From Coptis chinensis (taxonomy: Eukaryota; Streptophyta; Magnoliopsida; Ranunculales; Ranunculaceae), in assembly GCA_015680905.1 (NCBI GenBank), contig CM027378.1:88069501-88133500 (forward strand): a DNA stretch of 64,000 nucleotides, written 5' to 3'. Below are positions 36,539 through 47,941 of this stretch, one piece after another. The notes beneath the pieces were generated by a model. It made no database searches and was not told where the DNA came from. It saw nothing but the letters and a program-made list of their open reading frames with translations. The translations under genes and the position numbers were made by a program. Each line of letters opens with the position of its first letter. Within the stretch, counting starts at the first letter, position 1.

Positions 36539-37004
36539 TGTAGGGGGATTTCCCATCACTGAACAGATGACACATGTATCGAAAATAACCTAAGACTATA
36601 GATGTCCAGAATGAGACGAGGACAATCGGATCAATTTTGTGAATAAGTGATCTCGTGTTCAGCACGAGTGTTTAGTAGACATCTGCCAAGCACATGACTG
36701 ACCGCCTTCAAGCATAACAGTTACCCAGTCCTTAGGAACTGATATAGACAGTTCCTGAATAAAAGGAAACTAAAGATGGCTATCTTTGATGATAAGGAAG
36801 GAATCATGATGACATATATATCTTAGGAGTTTCCTTCTGAGATATAATCTTCCCATACATGATGGGACATTATTATCAACAAAGAAAGTTACCTCTCATA
36901 AGATATGGTCTAGATTCAGATTTCCATAAGAAGAGGAATCCTAATAGAAAGGCAGAGTCCAAAGATGGAAGGAAACTCACAAGCGGTGAAGACAGCCCTA
37001 ACCC
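36539..37004 (+). repeat. LTR of the first Tat-type element (incomplete)
   Basis: Starts TGTAGGGGG and matches, in inverted orientation, most of the complete LTR at 61505-62188 (shared CACTGAACAGATGACAC, CAGCACGAGTGTTTAG, GACAGCCCTAACCCTAG). It is shorter than that LTR. Confidence 0.85.
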
Positions 37005-38661
37005 TAGTTATCACTAATTTAATACTAACATTTTACACATATAGTTATCACTAAAACTAATATATAATATGTAATATGGTGGCTACACTTTTGCTCAAAG
37101 CTGCCTACATATCCAAATCTTTCAAGATTGGAATCAAGCCTTCGTAGTTCTTAGTCTTATTTGTCTTGCATAAATATCATATATCATTTTTGTAAACTCG
37201 TACTTGTGAGTCACAGCCATCTCTGGGATTTCAATGCTCATAAAACCAAGCCTCTTATGGGCATAAAACTAAGTGGTCATTCCCGTACATTCAAGGAATC
37301 TAGACCTACATTCCCGCACACTCAAGGAATAAACCAACCCGCAAGGCGAATACCTTAGTTCCTCTCTAGGGCAGTTTCCTCCATGACTTCACTAGTCATA
37401 ATTAAACATTTCTTTTTATCTCAACCAGGAGGCGTGGAGAGTTATAAAGATATGGGTGACACGTGTAATTAATTTTCCTGATGTCTAAGTATCATAGCGT
37501 TGTATATCATAAAAGACTGAAATATCACATAGTAGTTAATACACGTATGCACGCATATATATAAAGTCTTAGCCTAGAGCCAAGCATGCTAATAGCCCTC
37601 TAGACCTATCCTAATAGACCTAATCATTAGCCAAGTTAAAGGTCAAACTTTGTCAACTAGTCAACAGTAGTCAACCAGTCCTAAACTCATCTAACCCAAA
37701 AACCCAAAGACTAAGGCCCAAAGTCTTTAGCCTTTCCCAAGCCCAACTAAAACTTAAGCCCATAATTGAAAATTAAAAATAAAACACTAAAGCCCACATA
37801 AACTGATTTCGGCCCAAGCCCAACACAAAAAAAAGGAATATGATCTCTCTCTTCTTCTTCCTCACCAGCACACCACTTAAACCGATCAAGGACCACCACC
37901 TCCACTCTTTGACCACTCTAAACCCATCGATCTTACTCCTTACTAAAAACCCAATATGCCGATACCATCAAATCTCGATTCTCTCACTCCTTACAAATCA
38001 CGTTCGACACCGTTAACGCTCCTGTCAAAGCTTCAACAGCGCTCAAACAACAATCAACCACTACCCATCATCCCCCAGCAACCCATGAATCATAAACCAA
38101 CCCAAAATAATAACCATATGAGTTCAAACCCACAATCAATAAGAGTTCAAAAGGTATACAAGACGATTTCTTTCTATTGGGCTTGCGCCTCCATTAATAA
38201 CCATATGCTTCAACAGTTCAATCTTTCAATAGTAATTCGGAAAAATAGCATACTAACATTTAACAAGTTTTAGAAATTAACAAGTTTTAGAAATACTAAC
38301 AGGATGAAAAAAATATATCGACAGAAGGATAAGCAGAACAACAAAAAAAATATTGAGCGAAAAACTCTGATAATAAAGTTTTTTCTTTGTACCCGTAAAA
38401 CTCTAGGTTCGGTGAAAATAGAAAAAAAAAATATAACTACTCACTCATGATACGCTCTTGCTATCCGCTGATATCAGCTATCAGTAAATCTCCAACAATA
38501 AACCTCTCTTCTCCTCTATGTAAAAAACTCTTTTTTTTTCTTCTCTGTGAAAAAAACCTCTACGAGTGAACTCCTTTTTGTTTTAAAACCCCCCAAAAAA
38601 CAAGGATGAAGGTTTATCTTTTTACCTACGGGGTTAATATCTATCCTATTTTTATTTTATC

Positions 38662-38707
<46 letters not shown>

Positions 38708-39719
38708 TATTGTACTAGTAAATATATATAAAAAAAAACGGGGTGTTATAGCCCCCTTCATGCTCGTGACAAGTTTTTAAATGTTCTATTCCCTTTTAGA
38801 CATGAGCCTAAGGATACCTAAAAGCATATTCTAGCTAGGACAGGTTGTTTGGGTGCCATCACATTAAGTGATAGTTTCATTGTTGGATCTCTTATTCTTT
38901 GGCACTACATGCTTTCAGGTTTTACAATCTATTTGCACTTATCTTGGTGACTGGTATTTTAGGTGGATCTTGATCCTTATGGTTCACCTTCTGTGTTCTG
39001 GGACTCTCTGCAGTGCAATTTGTTGCCGATGAAGGCATATTGATGTGCACAGCCACTGATTTGTCAGTGTTGTGTGGCGGCAATGAGGAGGTTTGTTACT
39101 ACACGTAAGCATATTTTCTTTTCGCCTCGAACAAATTTTTTCTTGTAAACTGAATTTAATCAACTCACTTGTTCTAAAGTAAGCTTTTTACAGGGACAAG
39201 TCTTAATATAGTTTATTTTCCATACTGCAAAAGGTGGGGATCATAATTGTGGCAGTGGTGTTTGTGCATTCTAGGTCCATAAGTTTGACTTGGTAAAAAT
39301 ACTTACACATGTATTGCTTATTTGAGTGCATTTTTGCTTTTTATTGTTTTGGAATTTTTTGTTTGTTTTAAGTTTACTTATGTATTGCTTATTTGTTGTA
39401 CCAGATTGGCCAATCAGTTGTGGTAGATGAATGAAGAAATCTTTGGTAGATGTTAAAATCCGCAGATTGTAAAATCTAGTTTTGCAGAGTGTCTATATTT
39501 AGTTGATTTATGTAAAAATTATGTGATATGATGTATTGTCAAAGACTAATTGTCTAGATGCTTCAAATACTTTTGTATTGGATGATAATAGTTAATGAAG
39601 TATAGTTTGTTATGATTCATTGTTAATTGAATATGGTGTTTTTATTGTATCTACATAAATTTCAATGTGTAGAATTTTCCAAATTAAAAAATCGTAATGA
39701 TAAGTAAAAGGTGTTTAAT
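37005..39719. other. No recognisable gene; (ATT)n microsatellite at 38661-38710
   Basis: Contains a 50-bp ATT microsatellite and, just after it (38738-38752), GGGGTGTTATAG, a wording often seen at ends of gypsy LTRs, but no partner repeat was found. A 105-codon frame at 37956-38273 (Pro/Asn/Ser-rich) has no recognised domain. Confidence 0.4.
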
Positions 39720-40170
39720 ATCTAGGTATGTTATTGCAACCCTAAAGGTGCGGCAAAAGCATCGTTTGAAATAGGCTGCCATACTAAAAACAAACACCCT
39801 TTATTGTGACGCTCTGGGTGCTACTAAAGCTGCAAAACTTTTTGCCATGAGTTACTGGTGTAGCAAAAAGAAACCCTTTTGCAACGCCAAAGGGTGATGT
39901 ACTGCTATTACAAGTAGTTTTTTGTGACGCCAAGTGCTGCAAATAGTTTGAATATCTTTAAATATCAATTTAGTTTAATAAAATGAAGTAGCGACGCAGA
40001 TAAAGTATTAGCAGCACAACTTGACGTGGCTAAAAAATAGAAGCTTTTGCAAAGCCCATTAATGCGTCACAATTAAGCTTTTGTGACTCACTTTTTAGCA
40101 GCACCTTCGTGACGCCTTGTTTAGCATTGCAATTGATCAGTTGCGACACTTTTTAGGACTTTTAGCAAAG
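39720..40170. repeat. Subterminal-type repeat array (GTGACGC units)
   Basis: At least seven variants of TTGYGACGC / GCGTCACAA occur in both orientations within about 450 bp (for example near 39809, 39870, 39925, 39984, 40065, 40108, 40142). Such arrays are typical of the subterminal regions of plant CACTA elements and some MULEs. No convincing terminus was found; ATTACAAGTAG near 39915 is only a weak CACTA-like end. Confidence 0.4.
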
Positions 40171-40336
40171 GGGTATGGCACTGCAGAAAACGTTGTACTG
40201 ATGCATTAATTATTTGTTATCTATATAAACATTAAATAGTATTATATTGTTATTGAAAAACTTACCTAGTAATAATGTTTGTTAATGCATATTAGACTAA
40301 CCATTTTTTTTTTTCTATTTTGGTTATTCTTGAAGG

Positions 40337-41274
40337 GATTTTTCCGTTAGCCATTGCTATAGTGCAGTGGTTAGTGAAACTTATGCAAATTGGTTTTGGT
40401 TCCTAGAACAGTTGAAACTTGTTATTTCAAGTGATAGAATTTTGACATTTTTTAGTGATCAGCATGTTGGACTGGTTAAGAATATTACAATTGTGTTTCC
40501 GGTGTCTTTTCACTTGTATTGTCTTTGGCATTTAAATAACAATGTTGGTTATGCTATATAGAAAGATAACAAGATGAGGAAATATGTTGTGAAGATATTT
40601 TCTGATTGTGCTTATGCAGCTTCTCATCATAAATTTTTTACTTGTGCTGAAAAGTTGAAGAAACATGGTGGTCTTCCTGTGCAAAGGCTTTAATTTTGAC
40701 AGATATTAGATTGAAAAATTGGGCAAATGCATACTTGCGCGGCGCTAGATACGGTGAGATGTGCTCGACACTAGCTGAATATTTCAATGCATGGATCACT
40801 AAGGAGCGCTTTCTGCCTATTACTCCTATGCTTTTTAGAATCATGGAAATGATGGTGGAAATTAGTTGGAACAGATTGGAGGAGTCTATGAAATGGAATT
40901 CCGTTTTATGTCCAAAAATAGAGATAATACTGGCTAGCAAGGTTGAAGCTGCAAGAACTTTAAGGGTGGTTAGATCCAATGAAAATCAGTTTCTAGTTCA
41001 TAGCGACGTTATTCATTCAGTTGATTTGATGAATAGAACATGTACTTGTAACTATTGGCATTTCAATAATTTCCCTTGCATACATGCTATCGCCTGTATT
41101 AGTAGTAAGGGTGATTCCTTTCGTGGCTACATTGATGAAGGATATATAGTGATCACGTTCAGGCAATGCTCACATTCTATCAAGCCTGCAGTTCCGAATG
41201 GTTCTATGCCAAGATGTATGCTTGATTCTCCTGTGGTTTATCCGTGTAGTCCAAAGATTGGTCCTGGTAGCTAG
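40337..41274 (+). pseudogene. MuDR-type (MULE) transposase remnant with SWIM zinc finger
   Basis: Reads IFPLAIAIVQ, then in a shifted frame SETYANWFWFLEQL, FSDQHVGLV and FHLYCLWHLNNNV, all conserved in the MULE transposase core. Further on come NWANAYLRGARYGEMCSTLA and FNAWITKERFLPITPM, then the SWIM-type finger CTCNYWHFNNFPCIHAIACI (CxCx..CxH), and ends at a TAG at 41272. In-frame stops follow LNNNVGYAI and GGLPVQRL and at least two frame changes are present, so it is dead. The N-terminal part with the first catalytic Asp is not visible upstream. It lies tail to tail with the ULP gene at 53.8-42.7 kb; together they fit a ULP-bearing MULE. Confidence 0.85.
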
Positions 41275-41552
41275 ACCCAAGAAGAAAAGAATTGAAAGCA
41301 CTGGTGTGATTCGTTAGTCTGTGATTAGTTTTGATGTTCTCGGCAAACCATATTTTTTTTGTTATCTTAATTAAGATTTTTAAGTTTGGTCTATGAGAAA
41401 TTGATACTCATTGTATACTTTTATTGAATGTTGATAGTCATTTGAGATTATTCGCTAGTCAGTTTGTTTTATTTTTTATTTGTTATAATGGAATTTATAG
41501 CCTGTGAAATTATTCATGTTGTAGTCGTAATTGAGAGTGTAACATCCATGTT

Positions 41553-41813
41553 TTTTTTTGATTGGCAATCCTGTTTCTAGCTTAGTTGGTAAAACCTTTG
41601 GGTGATGATACCAGAGGTCTGGGGTTCGAACTCTGCTATACACAACTGAGTTACTGATCTCTTTAAAAACAGGCTTGCCCACACATTTTTGTAAGTGCCT
41701 TCTAGCTTAGTTGGTAAAACCTTTGGGTGATGATACCAGAGGTCTGGGGTTCGAACCCTGCTACACACAATTGAGTTACTAATATCTTTAAAAACAGGCT
41801 TGCCCACACATTT
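41553..41813 (+). mobile_element. tRNA-derived SINE, tandem dimer
   Basis: Two copies with a 125-bp period. Each has a pol III A box (TAGCTTAGTTGG at 41578-41589 and 41703-41714) and B box (GGTTCGAACTC/GGTTCGAACCC at 41623-41633 and 41748-41758), then AAAAACAGGCTTGCCCACAC and a T-rich end. A 15-bp direct repeat TGTAACATCCATGTT flanks the whole (41538-41552, 41814-41828), as expected of one insertion event. A short T-rich leader of 24 bp precedes the first copy. Confidence 0.75.
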
Positions 41814-41828
41814 TGTAACATCCATGTT

Positions 41829-42643
41829 GTAGTGGGATATTGCACATGAACCATGTGTGAGACTTACTTTTTTTGAACCCATCTCTTTTAGAAGAGACTT
41901 CACCATTTTACAGGTACCATGCTATGTACTACAACTACATAGTTTGATGCTTCCTTTTAAACTGAGTGTTTCTTTGTCTTTGGAATCATGTACTCATAAT
42001 GCAAACAAAGCTAAACCCATTTGTTAGAAACTTGGAATTTAGGAAGCAATTGGCTGATGAGGTATTCAACATGAACAGACATAGGATATTAACGTTTAAG
42101 AACAAGCCACCACCTGCTTGTGACCATCGACAATGAAAAATGGTCTTGTTACAAGTGAAGTCCCAGATTAAATTTTGGTGTTCATTAATGGTCTCATTGA
42201 GGCTTTTCAAAATACGTATACATGAGAATTTATAAATTAAAATGTCATTATCTGTAGCAACTCTTAACAAAATTTGGTTCAATAGATACACATGATTCAC
42301 AATAGAGGATTATTCACTATATCTTACACTTGCAGGCTAATAAGTTGGGGACAAATTAAAATAACTAAAAAGGTGATAACAAATTACAAGAGCAACAGAA
42401 GATAGAACCTTTAAAGGTAGAAGCTCTTGTGTATTAAAGACTTGCAATGTGCTAGTGGTATAGGAGTAACATTTTAAAAGCAATTTAAGATAGTAGTCTC
42501 CTTAAAATGTTGCACATCAAATTGATAACACTAATAATAAATTTTACATAAAATGTGCAGACAGAGGACCCTACGGCCACAACCCGAATAACTACGATAC
42601 TAGCTAGCTAACAACAAGACCAAAATAACTACGAATTAATTGT
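41829..42643. other. Spacer between transposase and ULP gene
   Basis: No coding motif recognised on either strand. It begins with a CAACATCCATGTTG-type motif that overlaps the SINE target repeat. Confidence 0.4.
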
Positions 42644-43934
42644 GCAACATTCATGTTGTATTAAGGTTTCGACATGGCCAACATGGTTTGTCAGACAAAA
42701 TTATGTATACCTTGGATGCCCGATCGCGATGCATAGCTTCCTTTTCTACTGCAAGTGGCATTTGTCATGTGGCTGCCAAAGTTTCCATGAAGAGACGCAC
42801 GTAGAGTGCGCAGTTAGCCCTGCCACATAAAAAATTAAGAACAATTAGTGCAACATTCATACTACTCCAGGGCACAAGTAGTCTTTCTCTTACGACTCTA
42901 CATCAAAATTTAACAACAGAAGTAAGCCAAGTAATTCATCAGTCACTTACGACCCTCGATCTTCTTGTGTGCAAATTGCAGACTTTATCGTTGGCTTATG
43001 GTTTATTATTTTAAGCATTCCATATGTCTTTTGCCATTAATCGCTTGCGTCACACAATTCAACTTTACATTTCAAAATTTAAGGTCAACTCAGCAATTGT
43101 TCCGCATCTTGGAAGCAAATGTCTTCTTTGTTTCTTGGAAGTATTAAATTCTAGTGAGTCTATTTGTCTGAGATTATGTTATAAATGAGTAGAGTCTAGT
43201 GATTTCCTACTTTGTCATTATTGTACTTTCCATGAATCATGGGGAAAAAGCATAAGATGACGTCGTCGCCCAAGGACTCTATCTCGGAAATCAAGTGTGA
43301 TTCCACACGTGCATTGAGATTGTCTCTTACATAGGTCTTGAATACAAATAAAAGTATGAAGTTAGATGTACTCCTTGTAAACTAATATTTAGAGAGAATA
43401 AAGGATATTACAAGTTCAAACTTTACCCAAAGACAATAATCGAATAAAAATGTCTCTTTTTTAGCTCCCTTGACATTTCTTTGCAAACATCGACCATATA
43501 CCAATTAATGATCTGCAAAGAAAAACTAAGAATCATTAACATCTAATTAGCATATTAATCTCATTAATTTGATGCCATTGTAACAGTGCAACAACCATGT
43601 TGCCATGCGAAGTAACAAAGTAACATTATATTCATGTTGCATTGAGATATCCATTGCAAAACAAAACTCATCTACATGTTTGCTATTGAGCCTAATCAAA
43701 TTCAGGCTAGTAGTGAAGGTACAATTGTTATCCTCACCTGAATATCTACGAATCTCCTCAACTAACATGAGGTCCATAACTGTCGTTGCACTGAGTGTTA
43801 ACTATTTCCACTCATCTTCCCACGCTATAGTATTGCGAAATAAACAAAAAAGAAAGAAAAACAATTTATTATGTGCCGCACGCACCAATATAACACATCA
43901 ACAACAACATTAATTTTTAAGCTTTGTTACTTAC

Positions 43935-44598
43935 TCTGGTTTTGCATTCCTGAAAAACTGCTCAACCATCTTCTTCTCCTTTTTCTCCAAATAAGGTCAT
44001 GCCATGCTTGTAGTGACATCAGGGATTTTTAATGACATTGGGTCCACTATTGGAGTAGGCCAATCATCCACAGTCATAGGTTTTACAACCACTTCTTTCT
44101 TCTTTGCCTTTCTCCTCTTTGCCTTTCTCCTCTTTGTGGGGCTCTTTTTATCACCGCCCTCAGGTTTTTTCTCCTTTCTTGTTTCCAACATTGTTCTCTT
44201 CTTTACCCTTTTGACTAATGAACCTATTTCTTCATTCTTTTTTGTTTTCGACACTTTTTGCTAATCTTATTTTCTTCTTCAGTTTGCACGGCACTATCAT
44301 CGTACCATACAATCTCTAATTGCTTCTCATTATCTATAAAAGTATCATGGAACAACTCGCTCTTCTCCTCCTTCAACCTCATATTCTCCTCATCCAAAAC
44401 TTGGACCTCTTTCGTGATATTTTCGATCTTTTCGTTGTTATTATTCCGATTATATCTCAATTCATCAATTAACCTTTTCAGATTTTCATTTTCAATTCTC
44501 ATGGCTTCTTCATTTGAAACAAGTTCTCTTTCAACTTTGAAGTTGAGACCTAACAATTTTTCCTCCTTGCTTGATTTAGTACCCAATTTGACTAATAC
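43935..44598 (-). pseudogene. ULP gene exon 3: coiled coil and Lys-rich region
   Basis: Begins after CTATTTTCAG with VLVKLGTKSSKEEKLLGLNF, followed by a heptad-rich coiled coil (EAMRIENENLKRLIDELRYN, ITKEVQVLDEENMRLKEEKS). The frame shifts by one within an A-run near 44255, then KTKKNEEIGSLVKRVKKR, a strongly basic KRRKAKRRKAKKK (nuclear-signal-like) and PTPIVDPMSLKIPDV. A stop follows just before EKKEKKMVEQFFRNAKPE and the donor GTAAGT. Confidence 0.7.
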
Positions 44599-45112
44599 CT
44601 GAAAATAGTGCACAAAAAACACAGTTAAGATTCAAAACTAGCTTGCAATCTCATTTAATTTATTTGATGTCAATGTAATAGTGCAACATCCATGTTGCAG
44701 TGGGATTTGTCACTGCATGAGAGTTTACAATGGCATTTGACACTGCATTGGCATTTGACACTACAACATCCATGTTATTGTAGTAACTTACATTGCAACA
44801 TCCATGTTGCAGTGGGAGTTTACAGTAGTTGATCCATGTTGCAGTATCATATTTAGACAAAACCATGAGACTTACATTTTCAAGACCCATCTCCTTTAGA
44901 TCGAGGACACTTCTCCATTGTTTCTCAGAGTATATCCAAGCTCCACTTACAAACTTTAGGCTCGGCAGATTCAAATCCATCTATCGGTGTGATTATCTTT
45001 GTATGCTCACACACCCAATACTGTAATTTGAAACAAAAGTATTAGCAAAAGGGATTATATTAGAAATAAAATTCATTTGCAAAACTGAAGCTTGTTGTAT
45101 TGTGGTGTGTTA

Positions 45113-45927
45113 CTTCAAAAGAGTTTGTTTAAAAGTGAGGTTTATCTTAAATTGTTTAGAGGTTGAGTTTGGGAGTTGTGAAGAAGAAAGGTAGACTTTT
45201 GGTATAGATTAGATTGGTTTTAAGCTAATAAAAATATGAAAGCTTTAGTTGTTGGTATTGAAATGACTTGAAAACATTTAAAGAAAGATTGATTAAAGTT
45301 TGAAATAAGAATAAGTAGATAAGTTTGAAGATTGAAATAAGAACAAAGGAAAATAACAAGTTTTAATTAAAAGGAAATGAAGAACAATAAAGTAAAAACT
45401 TGAATTGAAAAACTAGACAAGAAATTAAACAAATCAAATGGTTTGGGTCCTAAGACAATGGATGCTTTCTCTCTCCCCTACTTTTGGATTATATACCCCT
45501 ACTTTTGCCTTTTATAGATTTGCCCTTCTCCAATACAAATGAGACACCTCACACTTCACATACTTTTGCTTTTGCTTTTTGATTTCTTCTTGACCAAGGT
45601 AGGTTTTAAGAGAATGTCATATTTTGAGATAAGGGCCTCCATCTCTGGTATTCTGAGTTGAGGGCTTTGACCTTTGACCTTGATCGTTGACTTTGACCGT
45701 TGACTTTGAGTTTTTCAGCACTTTTCCATAGCAGCTTTTGATCTTCATAATAAGCATGATTAAGGCTCCTTTTAGTGTTAAGATGCAGCTTTTATGATAA
45801 ATAGTCTGAAATACTCCATAATCTGAAAAAGGCAATAAAAGCTATGAGTTGTATTTTCGTTAAGCGTAAGACGAGCTATAATACAGCAATATACAGGTAA
45901 TAAAATGCACATTTGGGAGCTGATCAC
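45113..45927 (-). repeat. 3' LTR of the nested retrotransposon
   Basis: Matches 51707-52991 from CTTCAAAAGAGTTTG to CATTTGGGAGCTGAT once the nested MITE is removed. It keeps the MITE's empty site at 45491-45498. Confidence 0.85.
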
Positions 45928-47914
45928 CACCCCCAAATAGCATCTTGCTTGTCCTCAAGCAATGATGAAAGAAAAAAAACTAAGATCACAAATGAGTGAT
46001 TTATTATAAGTTATACTAATCTCGTTTCGCAAAGTGCGATTGCATTGACCATATGCAACAAGGCCTTAAACCACTAGGAATTCCCTAGTGGACGAGTTTT
46101 AAGTCTCGTGAGAGTTTTCCAATGAAGGTACGCACAAACTTCTTCTGTTTAGTACAAAGGATCTTGTTTCCTTATTTATTCTCAGAAGTTCATACATCTC
46201 ATTAGCAGTGAATAAAGACAAGCTCCTTTGAACTTAGAATAATAACATATGTACAGTAATTTAATCATCTAAAGATAAATGTGAAAAACATGAGCAATGA
46301 AATCCAAAAGCAGAGTTGTTTATGAGGCTTTTGGAGAGCTTCCTTAAGGTGGGTTCTCACAGGGGTGTGTTGCAATCACAACTCTCTGATAAATTTACTC
46401 AAGGTTCATTATCTTCAGTGCATCGGGCACTTATATTCCTCACATACTCAAATGATGTCCAAAGAAACCGGGGTCGATTGATCACGTTTACCACTTACTA
46501 TCACACCATTATATTCTTAATCGAGCTAAATGTCTTTTATTAGGAGTTATGGGGATAGGGTGATGGTTTAGAAAGAAAAAGGAAGGGAAAAACAAAATCT
46601 GATAAGTCGAGAAACTGGGTCTTCAAGATACTTGTAACCAGATAAGAACGTTGTTTTGTTCTTTTGCTTCCGAATTGTGATACATTCTTTTAGCCCTTTA
46701 GTTTTGTGACACCATATGATTTTGAATTTTTGGGAGTTCTAACTCTTCTCTTTTTTTTTTTTATCCTTTTGATTTTAAACTTTTGGGAGATTCGATTATT
46801 TTGACTCCTTTGATTTTTTTGGAGTTTTGGTTTTTTATGGATCTTTCTTTTCTTTTCTTTATTTTCTTTTTGAAGCAAATAATTGTTCTGTTTTTGTACA
46901 AGGTCTTCTTTTATCTTTTTATGATATCCATCCAATTATCAACTTTTCAGATGGATAAGCTTTTTATTGTGTGTTGTAACAGGTTTAAGAATTTTTGGTG
47001 AAGAATAAAAATGTTTTTAGAAAGGGTGAAAGCTCAAGAGGGGTAACTAGAGGAAAACTATCTTTTTGGGTTTTTAACGTTTATTTAGCTATATCGATCC
47101 AAAAAGGGCCTAAATTCCCTCATAGGATATGGCATGGTAATCAAGCAAGTGGTCGTGTGGTCTTTCTATCCGGACATCCTTTGTGTCATCACTCAATAAT
47201 CATTCAGATGAGGTTTTTAGCTAGATTCTCACAAGATATGGAACTTAATTGTTCTAACCTTGGCTTCGGAAACTCACTGCTATATACACACAAATGCTGA
47301 TGCATGCCATTCATGAAAAAATGTAGAAACTATTGTATGTATATTAGTCTAAGTGCGAAGAACAAGTCCTTACTCTATTGCTATAATGAGACTTCTAAAC
47401 TCTTTATTCATCATAGAGAAAGGAAACAAGACTTTTTAATACTAAACGAAAAAATATTTTTGGTTTTTTTCAAAAATATTTTAGAAAGGAAGAAATATAC
47501 TATTATATCTACTATATAGAAAATGTCTAGTTTTTGCAAAATATTACTATACCACCCCCAGATAGAACTATGTTTTATCTTCAAAGTATGAAGAGATAAG
47601 GAAAGATATTACCATAAAAACATGAGCAAAAACGGTGATACACCTGTATTCTGTTTTTCATGATGAAATACGCCACCCCCAAATAAGTTTAGGGCGTGGG
47701 TTGTTTGATATAGAACGAGAAATACATGGTTTACTATACTAGGGATATTTATTCTATTATAAAATCTTTTTGGGTATTTGTATTTTTGAAAACATATATG
47801 TAATGCAGAAAATCTAACATGCATGCATGATTATGATTAGACTACGATTGAAGAAATAAAAAGTATGTAAACAACTATCTATACAAACACATATGAAATG
47901 TGTGCGTGTGGTTG

Positions 47915-47941
47915 TTTTTTTTTTTTTTTTTTTTTTTTTTT
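47915..47941. repeat. T27 homopolymer
   Basis: A run of 27 T's inside the nested retroelement, possibly the tail of a lost A-tailed insertion, but no retroelement body is seen beside it. Confidence 0.8.

Larger units (their letters stand above)
27045..37004 (+). mobile_element. Ty3/gypsy retrotransposon, Tat-type, broken, 3' part with LTR
   Basis: Plus-strand element of about 10 kb. Parts in order: gag (about 27136-28188, FNVFSGKSDPVDHVFKYR), protease (about 28823-29281, LVDPGSSADVLYYDAF), reverse transcriptase (29618-30235, GSWKIYIDFTDLNRVCPKDS, VNMDDLLIKS), RNase H (30588-31295, RLFVDGSSNDKG, EAEYEVTLDGL), integrase (31368-32585, VATDYFTKWIEAVP, C-terminal NGQHLRKYYQ), a non-coding spacer, an antisense gene (36187-33779), and an LTR at 36539-37004 starting TGTAGGGGG. 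No 5' LTR is present. The coding part is broken, on the order of ten breaks. An antisense gene between pol and the 3' LTR is known for Tat-lineage elements such as Grande. It is related to the inverted element at 56.3-62.2 kb. Confidence 0.9.

Noticed and set aside
37956-38273. Pro/Asn-rich 105-codon frame as a gene
   Set aside because: Low complexity, no domain, no splice or promoter context.
38738-38752. GGGGTGTTATAG as a chromovirus LTR end
   Set aside because: No matching LTR start, primer site or partner repeat was found.
41578-41758. Two functional tRNA genes
   Set aside because: A and B boxes are present, but the sequence between and around them does not form an acceptor stem, and a shared target duplication with a 3' extension fits a SINE dimer better.
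46690-46935. Lys-rich 81-codon minus-strand frame
   Set aside because: It is the complement of T-rich spacer inside the nested retroelement, so the lysines reflect base composition.
47915-47941. A-tail of a LINE or SINE on the minus strand
   Set aside because: No element body or target duplication lies next to the T-run.
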